A stretch of 6,194 nucleotides of DNA from VAZQ01 sp050725815 (lineage in GTDB: Bacteria; Pseudomonadota; Alphaproteobacteria; Rhizobiales; Xanthobacteraceae). The translations under genes were made by a program, and so were the position numbers. The notes under the pieces were generated by a model. It was not told the DNA's origin. It worked only from the letters and a program-made list of their open reading frames with translations, and ran no database searches. The DNA is taken from contig JBOHIG010000240.1 of the NCBI GenBank assembly GCA_050725815.1, forward strand, positions 1-6,194, in the 5' to 3' direction. Every line of letters starts with the position of its first letter. Position 1 is the stretch's first letter. Shown piece after piece: positions 1 to 6,194 of this stretch.

Positions 1-97
1 ATTCGCATCGCGTGCTCGCGGCAAGGTCGGTAGCGAATGTCAAATCCACTCCACTAGTCTAGCGTCACGATTCAGACGTTCGCAAACCGTTCTCGTG

Positions 98-123
98 GGA
101 ACGCCATTCGCCGCTTACGCGTT
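98..123 (+). promoter_or_regulatory. Predicted EcfG-type (general stress response) sigma promoter of the trehalose operon
   Basis: GGAAC at 98-102 (-35) and CGTT at 120-123 (-10) are separated by 17 nt. This matches the GGAAC-N16/17-CGTT consensus of alphaproteobacterial EcfG/SigT/RpoE2-type sigma factors, which are controlled by the PhyR-NepR phosphorelay. Trehalose synthesis genes are known members of that regulon in several Rhizobiales. Transcription would start around 129-132, leaving a leader of roughly 30 nt before the otsB GTG at 160. That the operon is induced by osmotic, desiccation or stationary-phase stress is inferred from the motif and gene content. Confidence 0.72.
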
Positions 124-159
124 GACGATGATTGAAGGGGCAAGAACGGGCCCGGGCCA

Positions 160-909
160 GTGAATATTAACGATCTCGAACTCCAAAAATCCGCAATTCT
201 GCTCGATGTTGACGGCACTCTGCTGGATATTGCCGCCACACCGCATGACGTACGGGTTCCGGAGCGCCTGAAGGGCGCGCTGTCCAAGCTTCGCGAACGA
301 ACCAACGGAGCGGTCGCCTTCATCAGCGGTCGCCCGCTTGCCGAGCTCGACCGCCTGTTCGCACCGCTGCGGATCGCGATCGTCGGCGGCCATGGCGCCG
401 AAATCCGCATCAACGGGACCGACACGCCAACCAAGATCAGTGTCGGTATCGGCGCCGACCTGCGCAACCAATTCGAGGCGCTGACCTCCAAGCTCGCGGG
501 CGTCCTGCTCGAGGACAAGGGCTACTCGATCGCGCTGCACTATCGGCTCGCGCCGCAGCACGCCGACGTTCTGCGCGAAGGCGTGGCGGCCGCCTGCGCG
601 GCCTATCCCTCCGCCTCGATCGAGGTGCTGCCGGGCAAGGCGATGATTGAGGTCAAGCCGGCCGTGTTCAGCAAGGGCTCGGGCGTGCGCACATTGATGC
701 ATCACGCGCCGTTTGCCGGGCGGCGCCCGGTGTTCGTAGGTGACGACGTCACCGACGAAACGGTGTTCGCCATGCTGCCCGAATTCGACGGGCTCGGATA
801 TTCCGTCGGCCGCCGGATCAAGGGCCTGGCCGGTTGCTTCCCGCGCCCGATCGAGGTCCGGACGTGGATCTACCAGCTCGCCGAAGCCGCCGAGGCCGTG
901 CAGCCGTGA
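160..909 (+). CDS. otsB: Trehalose-6-phosphate phosphatase OtsB
   Basis: This cytoplasmic HAD-superfamily phosphatase dephosphorylates trehalose-6-phosphate to trehalose, the second step of the OtsA-OtsB pathway. The 249-aa product has the usual length. HAD motif I is ILLDVDGTL, with nucleophile D16 and acid/base D18. Motif II is SGRPL at residues 56-60, followed by GGHGAE (76-81), typical of the OtsB cap region. Lysines in GKAMIEVKP (159-167) and FSKGSG (170-175) fit the family's conserved stretch, and motif IV is GDDVTDE (194-200), which binds Mg2+. The start is GTG at 160. An in-frame TGA at 133-135 rules out a longer product, and no ATG lies nearby in frame. The Shine-Dalgarno is weak: GAAGGGG at 134-140 is rather distant. 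It is the first gene of the operon, and its stop overlaps the GH15 start by 4 nt, which suggests translational coupling. Confidence 0.95.
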   Translation: MNINDLELQKSAILLDVDGTLLDIAATPHDVRVPERLKGALSKLRERTNGAVAFISGRPLAELDRLFAPLRIAIVGGHGAEIRINGTDTPTKISVGIGADLRNQFEALTSKLAGVLLEDKGYSIALHYRLAPQHADVLREGVAAACAAYPSASIEVLPGKAMIEVKPAVFSKGSGVRTLMHHAPFAGRRPVFVGDDVTDETVFAMLPEFDGLGYSVGRRIKGLAGCFPRPIEVRTWIYQLAEAAEAVQP

Positions 910-2702
910 CCGACTATGGATTGGATCTCGCGGTCGTCGGAAACTGCCGAACCGCGGCACTCGTTAATCCGGGCGCGCGAATCGTCTGGTGGTGCTTGCC
1001 GCGCTTCGACTCGAACCCGGTTTTCTGCCGCCTGCTGGCGGGCGACGAGGAGAAGGGCTTTACCGACGTCGTCATTGAAAACCTGGTCGAGACGACGTCG
1101 GACTATGTGCGCAACACCGCCGTCGTCGAGACGATCCTGCGGGACTGTCATGGCGGCGCAGTCAAGGTCACCGATTTCGCGCCGCGGTTCTATCAATTCG
1201 GCCGCACCTTTCGTCCGCCCGAGCTGGTGCGCATCATCGAGCCGGTCGCCGGTCTGCCGCGCATTACCGTTCGCTTCCGCCCGACTCACAGCTACGGCAA
1301 TCCCGAGATGGACCGCGCCATCGGCAGCAGCCATATCCGCTATTCCGGCGGCGGCCTGACGTTGCGGCTGACCACCGATGCGCCGCTCTCCTACATCGAC
1401 CGCGATGCGCCGTTCGTCCTGACGCGTCCGCTGCACATGGTGTTCGGATCGGACACACCGTTCGAGGGCGCACTCGAATCGACCTGCCGCGACTTCTATC
1501 ACCGCACCTGCGACTACTGGCTCGAATGGGTGCGCCGGCTCGCCATCTCCTACGACTGGCCGGAGGCGACCATCCGCGCCGCCATCACGCTCAAGCTGTC
1601 AAATTTCGAGGAGACCGGCGCGATCGTCGCTGCACACACGACCTCGATCCCGGAAGCGCCGGGCTCCGGGCGCACCTGGGACTACCGCTACTGCTGGCTG
1701 CGCGACGCCTATTTCGTGGTCCAGGCGCTCAACCGCATCGGCGCCTCGCGCACCATGGAGCAATTCATCTCTTTCATCCTCACGCTCGCATCGGGGCCGT
1801 CCGAGAAGCTGCGGCCGGTCTACAGCGTGGTTTCCTCCGATCCACTCGACGAACGCATCGAGCCGAAGCTACAAGGCTATCGCGGCGACGGTCCGGTCCG
1901 CATCGGCAACGAGGCCGCGATGCAGGATCAGCACGACACCTACGGCAGTATGATCCTCGCGGCGACACCGATGTTCTTCGATCGCCGGTTGCCGCGGATG
2001 GGCGACGCTGACCTGTTTCACCGGCTTGAGCCGCTCGGCGAGAAGGCTGCAGCGCTCGCGATGACGCCCGACGCCGGCATCTGGGAATTCCGCGGCCGCA
2101 AGCGCATCCACGTGCATTCGGCGGCGATGTGCTGGGCCGGCTGTCAGCGGCTCGAAGCGATCGCGGCGCATCTTGGCCTGGTCGGCCGCGCGCACTACTG
2201 GGGCGAGACCGCCACCAGGATCGGCAACGAACTGCTGGCCAAGGCTTGGAATCCGAAATGCAAGGCATTCACCGCCGCTATCGGAAGCAACGAACTCGAC
2301 GCCAGCGTGCTTTTACTTGGGGAATTGGGGTTGATCGAACCAAATGATCCGAAATTCGTTAGTACCGTGGAAGTTGTAGAACGAGAACTTCGTCGCGAGC
2401 AGCATGTGATGCGTTATGTAGGCTCAGACGATTTCGGGCTGCCGGAAACCGCATTCCTGATCTGCCGTTTCTGGCTCATCGATTCATTGTGGATGATCGG
2501 ACGCCGCGAAGAGGCCCGGGAGCGCTTCGTGGACGCGCTGAAGCTGCGAAACCGTTACGGCCTGCTGTCCGAGGACGTGCATCCGACGACCGGAGCGCTC
2601 TGGGGCAATTTCCCGCAGACCTATTCGATGGCAGGCCTGATACTCAGTGCAATGAAGCTCTCCCGAAGCTGGGAGGATCGTTATTGGCGCAGCTCGTCAT
2701 AG
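906..2702 (+). CDS. Glycoside hydrolase family 15 protein (glucoamylase/trehalase-like)
   Basis: This predicted 598-aa inverting alpha-glucosidase of family GH15 has no signal peptide and so should be cytoplasmic. The N-terminal motif (IVWWCLPRFDS near residues 26-36) and a beta-rich region to about residue 215 precede an (alpha/alpha)6 barrel. The barrel carries TWDYRYCWLRDA (W258-A268), the substrate-binding signature; GIWEFRG with E394, the probable general acid; and LLSEDVHPTTG with E556, the probable general base, followed by GNFPQTYS. Both catalytic glutamates are present, so an active enzyme is expected. Relatives include glucoamylases, glucodextranases and bacterial GH15 trehalases; the substrate cannot be read from sequence, but trehalose or another alpha-glucan is plausible given the neighbours. 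GTG at 906 was chosen because the conserved IADYxLIGxCRTAAL-like N terminus begins there, GAGG (892-895) lies 10 nt upstream, and it makes a GTGA overlap with otsB. A TTG at 834 would add 24 unconserved residues. An AT-rich patch occurs at about 2311-2420. Confidence 0.9.
   Translation: MTDYGLDLAVVGNCRTAALVNPGARIVWWCLPRFDSNPVFCRLLAGDEEKGFTDVVIENLVETTSDYVRNTAVVETILRDCHGGAVKVTDFAPRFYQFGRTFRPPELVRIIEPVAGLPRITVRFRPTHSYGNPEMDRAIGSSHIRYSGGGLTLRLTTDAPLSYIDRDAPFVLTRPLHMVFGSDTPFEGALESTCRDFYHRTCDYWLEWVRRLAISYDWPEATIRAAITLKLSNFEETGAIVAAHTTSIPEAPGSGRTWDYRYCWLRDAYFVVQALNRIGASRTMEQFISFILTLASGPSEKLRPVYSVVSSDPLDERIEPKLQGYRGDGPVRIGNEAAMQDQHDTYGSMILAATPMFFDRRLPRMGDADLFHRLEPLGEKAAALAMTPDAGIWEFRGRKRIHVHSAAMCWAGCQRLEAIAAHLGLVGRAHYWGETATRIGNELLAKAWNPKCKAFTAAIGSNELDASVLLLGELGLIEPNDPKFVSTVEVVERELRREQHVMRYVGSDDFGLPETAFLICRFWLIDSLWMIGRREEARERFVDALKLRNRYGLLSEDVHPTTGALWGNFPQTYSMAGLILSAMKLSRSWEDRYWRSSS
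2672..2676 (+). promoter_or_regulatory. Shine-Dalgarno site that fixes the otsA TTG start
   Basis: GGAGG (within GGGAGGA, 2671-2677) ends 7 nt before TTG at 2684, an ideal spacing. It lies inside the last codons of the GH15 gene. It is the strongest ribosome-binding match in the window. It supports initiation at TTG rather than at far-upstream codons in the same open frame, which extends to 2489 without family similarity. Confidence 0.85.
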
Positions 2703-4105
2703 TATCCAATCGCGTCGCCGTTCCCGATGACAAGGGACCCGCGCGGGCCGGCGGCCTCGAAGTCGCCGTCAAGGCGGCGCTCAATCGGATGTCCGGCATC
2801 TGGTTCGGCTGGAGCGGCCGCATCACCAACAAGCCGGTCGTGCAGCCGACCAAGATCGAGCGCGACAACATCAGCTATATCGTGATCGACCTCGCGAAGG
2901 AGGATCACCAGGAATATTACAACGGCTTCGCCAATCGGGTGCTGTGGCCGATCCTGCATTACCGCGTGGACCTGGCGGAATTCTCACGCCGCGATCTAAG
3001 CGGCTATCTGCGCGTCAACGAGAACTTCGCCACCCGCCTCCACACCATGCTCAGCCCCGACGACATCGTGTGGGTGCACGACTATCACCTCATCCCGCTG
3101 GCGCGCGCGCTGCGCGAACGCGGACACAAGAACCGCATCGGATTCTTTCTGCACATCCCCTGCCCGCCTCCCGAGATCCTGACCGCGCTGCCCAATCACG
3201 AGCGCCTCGTCCCGATGCTCTGCGATTACGATCTGGTCGGCTTCCAGACCAGCGACGACGCGTTCAACTTCAGCCGCTATCTTACCCGCGAATGCGAACT
3301 GCCCAGTCGCGACTTCAACTTCTTTATCGGCAAGCGCACCGTGCGCATCGACGTCTTCCCGGTCGGAATCGAGGTCGCCGCCTTCGCGCAGATGGCCCAA
3401 CGCGCCGAACGCTCGGCCTTCGTCAAGAGCATGCGCGATAGTCTTGCCGGCCGCGCCATGATCATCGGCGTCGACCGCCTCGACTATTCGAAGGGCATCC
3501 CTCAGCGGCTCGACGCGTTCGAACGCTTCCTCACCACGCAGTCGGAGTGGCGCGGCAAGGTCACCTATCTGCAGATCACGCCCAAGAGCCGCAGCGACAT
3601 CCGCGAATATTCCGACATGGAGCAAGGCGTCGGCGCGACCGTCGGGCGGATCAACGGCGCTTTCGGCGAGGTCGACTGGACGCCGATCCGCTACGTCAAC
3701 CGCGCCTACAGCCGCTCGGCGCTGGCAGGCCTCTACCGCGCCGCCCGCGTCGGGCTGGTGACGCCGTTGCGCGACGGCATGAACCTCGTTGCCAAGGAAT
3801 ACATTGCCTCGCAGAATCCGGACGACCCCGGCGTGCTCGTGCTCTCCCGCTTCGCGGGCGCGTCGCGCGAATGCGAGGCCGCGCTGCTGGTCAATCCCTA
3901 TGACCCCGACAGCGTCGCGCTGGCGATCGGCCGCGCCTTATCGATGCCGCTGGCGGAGCGCCAGGAGCGCCACCAGCGGATGTTGCGGGTGCTGTCCAAG
4001 AACGACATCCAGTATTGGGCGGACCGCTTCATCGACGAACTGCAACAACCGCCGGCCACGGCCAGCCGCCTGGAGCAGATCGCATCCGTGGGCCTGACGC
4101 CCTAG
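2684..4105 (+). CDS. otsA: Trehalose-6-phosphate synthase OtsA (GT20)
   Basis: This cytoplasmic retaining glycosyltransferase of family GT20 (GT-B fold) makes trehalose-6-phosphate from UDP-glucose and glucose-6-phosphate, the first step of the OtsAB pathway. The 473-aa product is almost exactly the length of E. coli OtsA. The family start LVIVSNRV, with R10 and G23-G24 of the N-loop, is followed by IWFGWSG (W40), EYYNGF and VLWP (Y79, W88), and VWVHDYHL (D133). Next come IGFFLHIPCP, DRLDYSKG (R265 and K270) and TPLRDGMNLVAKEY (D364, E372). These match the known substrate-binding residues of E. coli OtsA with an offset of about +3. The TTG start at 2684 is set by a strong Shine-Dalgarno. The first 19 nt overlap the GH15 gene, so translation is probably coupled. 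It is the last gene of the operon; a palindromic element follows 8 nt after the stop. Confidence 0.96.
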   Translation: MAQLVIVSNRVAVPDDKGPARAGGLEVAVKAALNRMSGIWFGWSGRITNKPVVQPTKIERDNISYIVIDLAKEDHQEYYNGFANRVLWPILHYRVDLAEFSRRDLSGYLRVNENFATRLHTMLSPDDIVWVHDYHLIPLARALRERGHKNRIGFFLHIPCPPPEILTALPNHERLVPMLCDYDLVGFQTSDDAFNFSRYLTRECELPSRDFNFFIGKRTVRIDVFPVGIEVAAFAQMAQRAERSAFVKSMRDSLAGRAMIIGVDRLDYSKGIPQRLDAFERFLTTQSEWRGKVTYLQITPKSRSDIREYSDMEQGVGATVGRINGAFGEVDWTPIRYVNRAYSRSALAGLYRAARVGLVTPLRDGMNLVAKEYIASQNPDDPGVLVLSRFAGASRECEAALLVNPYDPDSVALAIGRALSMPLAERQERHQRMLRVLSKNDIQYWADRFIDELQQPPATASRLEQIASVGLTP

Positions 4106-4112
4106 AATTGTC

Positions 4113-4161
4113 GAGCATGATCTTTTCCGAAAACCGGTATCCACTGTTCGGGATCATGCTC
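4113..4161. repeat. REP-like palindromic element between convergent genes; possible bidirectional terminator
   Basis: Arms GAGCATGATC (4113-4122) and GATCATGCTC (4152-4161) are perfect 10-nt inverted repeats. Inside them CCGAA (4127-4131) can pair with TTCGG (4147-4151) after a TTTT bulge, leaving a loop of about 15 nt. Elements beginning GAGCATGATC with a CCGAAAA core are a common dispersed intergenic palindrome in Bradyrhizobium-like genomes (from general knowledge). It almost fills the 62-nt gap between the otsA stop and the stop of the opposing gene, so a hairpin could form in either transcript. No U-tract follows on either strand, so it is not a classical Rho-independent terminator. It may instead act as a stability or attenuation element. 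Confidence 0.75.
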
Positions 4162-4167
4162 TGAGCG

Positions 4168-6194
4168 TCACTTCGGCGCCGCCGCCAGCGTCTGTTGCAG
4201 GGAATCGATCCACGCCTTCTGATCGGCGGTGAGTTTTCCCGCGGCGTCGAGCTTACGCATGATCGCGAGCGCGCGTTCGAGCCGCGGGCGCGGCTCGTCA
4301 CCCAGGAGCGCCAGCTTGTAAAGGCTGAGCACCAGATCGACCTGCCAGAGCACATTGTCCGGGTCCGTTGCCGAATAGGCCTCGATGATGGCGACGCCCG
4401 CGCGGAATTCGCCGCGCGCCTCCTCCATGCGCTTGAGCGACACCAGCGTGGCGCCGATCAGATCACGGCTGAGCGCCATGTCGCGCTGCGCCCTGGGATT
4501 GGCACGATCCGCGCGCGCGACTTTCTGACGGATCGCAAGGCTCTTACGATAGATGGCGAGCGCGTCCTCGTACTTCTCGTCAGCATTGAGCATGCCGCCG
4601 ATCCGGTCGTAGATCGTGGATACGTCGCGCTGAGCCTGCATGTTTGACGGATCGGCGGCCGCCAACCGTGCGCGGATGACGCTGCTTTTCTCGTAATATG
4701 CGCGCGCCATGGCACGGTCGGTTGCAACGACCGCGTCACCGACCTTGACGAGGCTGATAGCGAGGTCGCGTTGCCACTCTGCCACCTGCGGATTGCCGGC
4801 GGCGAGCTTTTCGACGATCGAAAGGCTGTCCCGATAGGCCGCCAGCGCCTCCTTCGGGCGGCGCATGTTCGTCAGGGCATCGCCGATCTTGTTCTGCATC
4901 ACCGCCACGTCGCGCAGCCACTGGACGTTGTTCGGGGTGATCGCGAGCAGCTTGCGGGTAATCACCAGGCTGCGCCGATAGTGTTCGAGCGCTTCCGGAA
5001 TCGCGCGCTGTTCCGCCAGCAGCGTGCCGATCTGTCCCAGGATGGTGGAGATGTCGCGCTGCCATTGCAGATTACCGCGATCGGTGGCGGCCAGCGCCTC
5101 GATTACCGCCAGCGACTTGCGATAGGCATCGAGCGCCTCGGCCCGGCGTCCCATCGTGCTGAGCAGATCGCCGAAGCGTATCAGCCCCGTCATCCGGTCG
5201 CGCTGCCAGTTGCTGTTCTTCGGATCCCGTTTGGCGATCGCCTCCCGGATTTCGATGGCCCGGCCATAGGCTTTGAGCGCTTCCTCGCGCTGCCCCACGA
5301 CCGTCAGCAGCATGGCGACGCGGGTCTGGGAAAATGCGACGTCCGACTGCCAGCGCAGCTCTTGCGGTTCCCTGGCGGCCAATGCTTCGACGATCTCGAG
5401 CGCCTTGCGGTAATTCGCCAGCGCTTCGTCGCGGCGTCCCAGGAACGTCAACGCATCCGCGACCTTGTTGAGGCTCGACGAAAGGTCGCGCTGCAGGCCG
5501 GTATGTCTCGGATAGTCCGGGGCGATCCTGCTGATGATGGCCAAGGCGGCCTGAAACGACTTGAGCGCCGCGGCGGCCTCGCCCAGCGCAATCCTCGCAT
5601 CACCGATCTTGTTCAACGCGACCGCCAATTCCCGCTGCAAGGAAGCGTCGCCGGGATCGGCATCGACCAGCGCCTGCAGGTTCTTGCGCGCGCGTTCGGA
5701 CGCTTCCAGCGCCGACCTGACATCACCCTGATCGAGATAGATCGACGCCAGCTCGTCGAGTGCCGCTGATTCAAGCCGCACCAGATCAGGAGTCCGCTCG
5801 CCGGCCTGGGCGAGCTGGCGCTGCAATTCCTGCACCCGTTCCAGGATGAGGCGAACGAGGTCGACCGGCATCCCGGTGCGCCGGCGAAACTCCTGTGCGA
5901 GATCGAAGATCAGCGTGTCGGCGGTCTTCGTCGCAAGATTCAAGGACGTTTCGGCACGCGTCCGCTGGGCCTCGGCGATCCGCTTCTGTTCGGCGGCGGC
6001 GCGCCATTGCCAGGCGGCGAGCCCGGCCAGGCCGAGCGCGATGACGAGACCGGCCGCCGTCGCCGCAATGATGGCCCGCGCCCGAGTACGTTCACGGTTG
6101 CGTCTGGCTTCGTCGGCAGCCAGCGAGGCGGCGATGAAATTCCGCATCGATAGCGGCAGGTCGTCGCCGAAACGCTCCACGAGCTGCGCCGTGC
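4168..6194 (-). CDS. Membrane-anchored TPR-repeat protein, C-terminal part (N terminus outside window)
   Basis: At least 675 residues are encoded, and the frame stays open to the window edge. The GTG at 6178-6180 is therefore probably internal. Numbering from that GTG, residues 11-34 include a SMRNFIAASLAADEARR stretch, followed by one hydrophobic helix (about 36-58, rich in A, L, G and I) and a WQWRAAAEQKR linker. Such a basic segment, helix and A/Q/R-rich linker commonly joins an N-terminal TIR, caspase or STAND-NTPase domain to C-terminal TPR or WD40 repeats in alphaproteobacteria. A helical stretch (residues 60-130) and a first TPR-like unit precede nine regular 48-residue repeats and a degenerate tenth. 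The repeats should form a protein-binding superhelix. The N-terminal effector or enzyme domain, and so the function, cannot be read here. It is convergent with the trehalose operon and has no evident functional link to it. It ends at TGA (complement of 4168-4170). Confidence 0.85.
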   Translation of the reverse strand, partial: TAQLVERFGDDLPLSMRNFIAASLAADEARRNRERTRARAIIAATAAGLVIALGLAGLAAWQWRAAAEQKRIAEAQRTRAETSLNLATKTADTLIFDLAQEFRRRTGMPVDLVRLILERVQELQRQLAQAGERTPDLVRLESAALDELASIYLDQGDVRSALEASERARKNLQALVDADPGDASLQRELAVALNKIGDARIALGEAAAALKSFQAALAIISRIAPDYPRHTGLQRDLSSSLNKVADALTFLGRRDEALANYRKALEIVEALAAREPQELRWQSDVAFSQTRVAMLLTVVGQREEALKAYGRAIEIREAIAKRDPKNSNWQRDRMTGLIRFGDLLSTMGRRAEALDAYRKSLAVIEALAATDRGNLQWQRDISTILGQIGTLLAEQRAIPEALEHYRRSLVITRKLLAITPNNVQWLRDVAVMQNKIGDALTNMRRPKEALAAYRDSLSIVEKLAAGNPQVAEWQRDLAISLVKVGDAVVATDRAMARAYYEKSSVIRARLAAADPSNMQAQRDVSTIYDRIGGMLNADEKYEDALAIYRKSLAIRQKVARADRANPRAQRDMALSRDLIGATLVSLKRMEEARGEFRAGVAIIEAYSATDPDNVLWQVDLVLSLYKLALLGDEPRPRLERALAIMRKLDAAGKLTADQKAWIDSLQQTLAAAPK
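4345..5637 (-). repeat. Tandem array of nine 48-residue TPR-like repeats (144-bp period)
   Basis: Each unit starts with a QRDL-like motif, continues with (N)KIGDAL...GR..EAL..YRKSLAI.E.LAA.DP.N, and ends in W, so the next unit begins WQRD. By my count units start at 5637, 5493, 5349, 5205, 5061, 4917, 4773, 4632 and 4488. All are 48 codons except the seventh (4773-4633), which is 47 codons and has lost one residue around the turn before its second helix. A degenerate tenth unit follows to the C terminus. Eight to nine aligned copies with conserved A, G, L and Y positions identify TPR helices with an extended third segment. The repeats have diverged at the DNA level, so they are old rather than recently amplified. 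Confidence 0.85.

Noticed and set aside
50..66. ACTAGTCTAG near the left edge as a possible operator or attachment site
   Set aside because: It is a short partial palindrome with no second copy or associated integrase in the window, so there is no support beyond chance.
834..905. TTG at 834 as start of the GH15 gene
   Set aside because: It would add 24 residues inside otsB that lack GH15 similarity; GTG at 906 matches the family N terminus and gives the typical 4-nt overlap.
115..960. 281-codon open frame on the - strand opposite otsB
   Set aside because: It lies antisense to a clearly conserved OtsB, has the arginine-, glycine- and histidine-rich composition of a GC-driven shadow frame, and shows no recognisable domain.
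2489..2683. Upstream extension of the otsA frame to an ATG at 2489
   Set aside because: The added 65 residues overlap conserved GH15 coding sequence, resemble no OtsA N terminus, and lie before the strong GGAGG that sets the TTG at 2684.
2996..3625. 209-codon open frame on the - strand opposite otsA
   Set aside because: It is antisense to the highly conserved GT20 core; its length is explained by high third-position GC.
4344..5637. Possible CRISPR or recent DNA tandem repeat because of the regular spacing
   Set aside because: The periodicity is at protein level in 144-bp coding units; the DNA copies have diverged and there are no short identical repeats with unique spacers.
4771..5769. 332-codon open frame on the + strand opposite the TPR gene
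   Set aside because: It mirrors the 144-bp repeat of the real gene on the other strand; its apparent repeats are the antisense reading of the TPR units, and it has no ribosome-binding site or family motif.

Overview
The window looks like chromosomal DNA of a GC-rich alphaproteobacterium, most likely Bradyrhizobium or a close relative in the Rhizobiales. Three things point there: the high-GC codon usage, a GAGCATGATC...GATCATGCTC palindrome of the kind scattered through Bradyrhizobium-type genomes, and an alphaproteobacterial EcfG-type (general stress response) promoter in front of a trehalose operon. The genus assignment is inference; no rRNA or other marker is present.

Left and centre (about 98-4105, + strand) is a compact three-gene trehalose operon in the order otsB, a GH15 glycoside hydrolase, otsA. 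A GGAAC-N17-CGTT promoter at 98-123 precedes otsB. The genes are tightly packed: otsB and the GH15 gene overlap by 4 nt (GTGA), and the GH15 gene and otsA overlap by 19 nt, with a strong Shine-Dalgarno (GGAGG) inside the GH15 3' end setting a TTG start for otsA. All three genes appear to use non-ATG starts (GTG, GTG, TTG). OtsA makes trehalose-6-phosphate from UDP-glucose and glucose-6-phosphate, and OtsB removes the phosphate to give trehalose, an osmotic and desiccation protectant. The GH15 enzyme, with intact catalytic glutamates, probably hydrolyses an alpha-glucoside (trehalose, maltooligosaccharide or another alpha-glucan) and may tune turnover or feed glucose into the pathway.

Between 4106 and 4167 lies a 49-nt imperfect palindrome between the convergent genes. 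It is a dispersed-repeat (REP-like) element that may also form a hairpin ending both transcripts.

Right side (4168-6194, - strand) is the C-terminal part of a large membrane-anchored protein that runs off the window. It has a single transmembrane helix followed by a very regular array of 48-residue TPR-like repeats. The helix and the segment before it resemble the junction seen in bacterial TIR or STAND-NTPase proteins that carry C-terminal TPR or WD40 repeats. The N-terminal domain that would define its function lies outside the window. No tRNA, rRNA, CRISPR array, transposase or riboswitch was seen.
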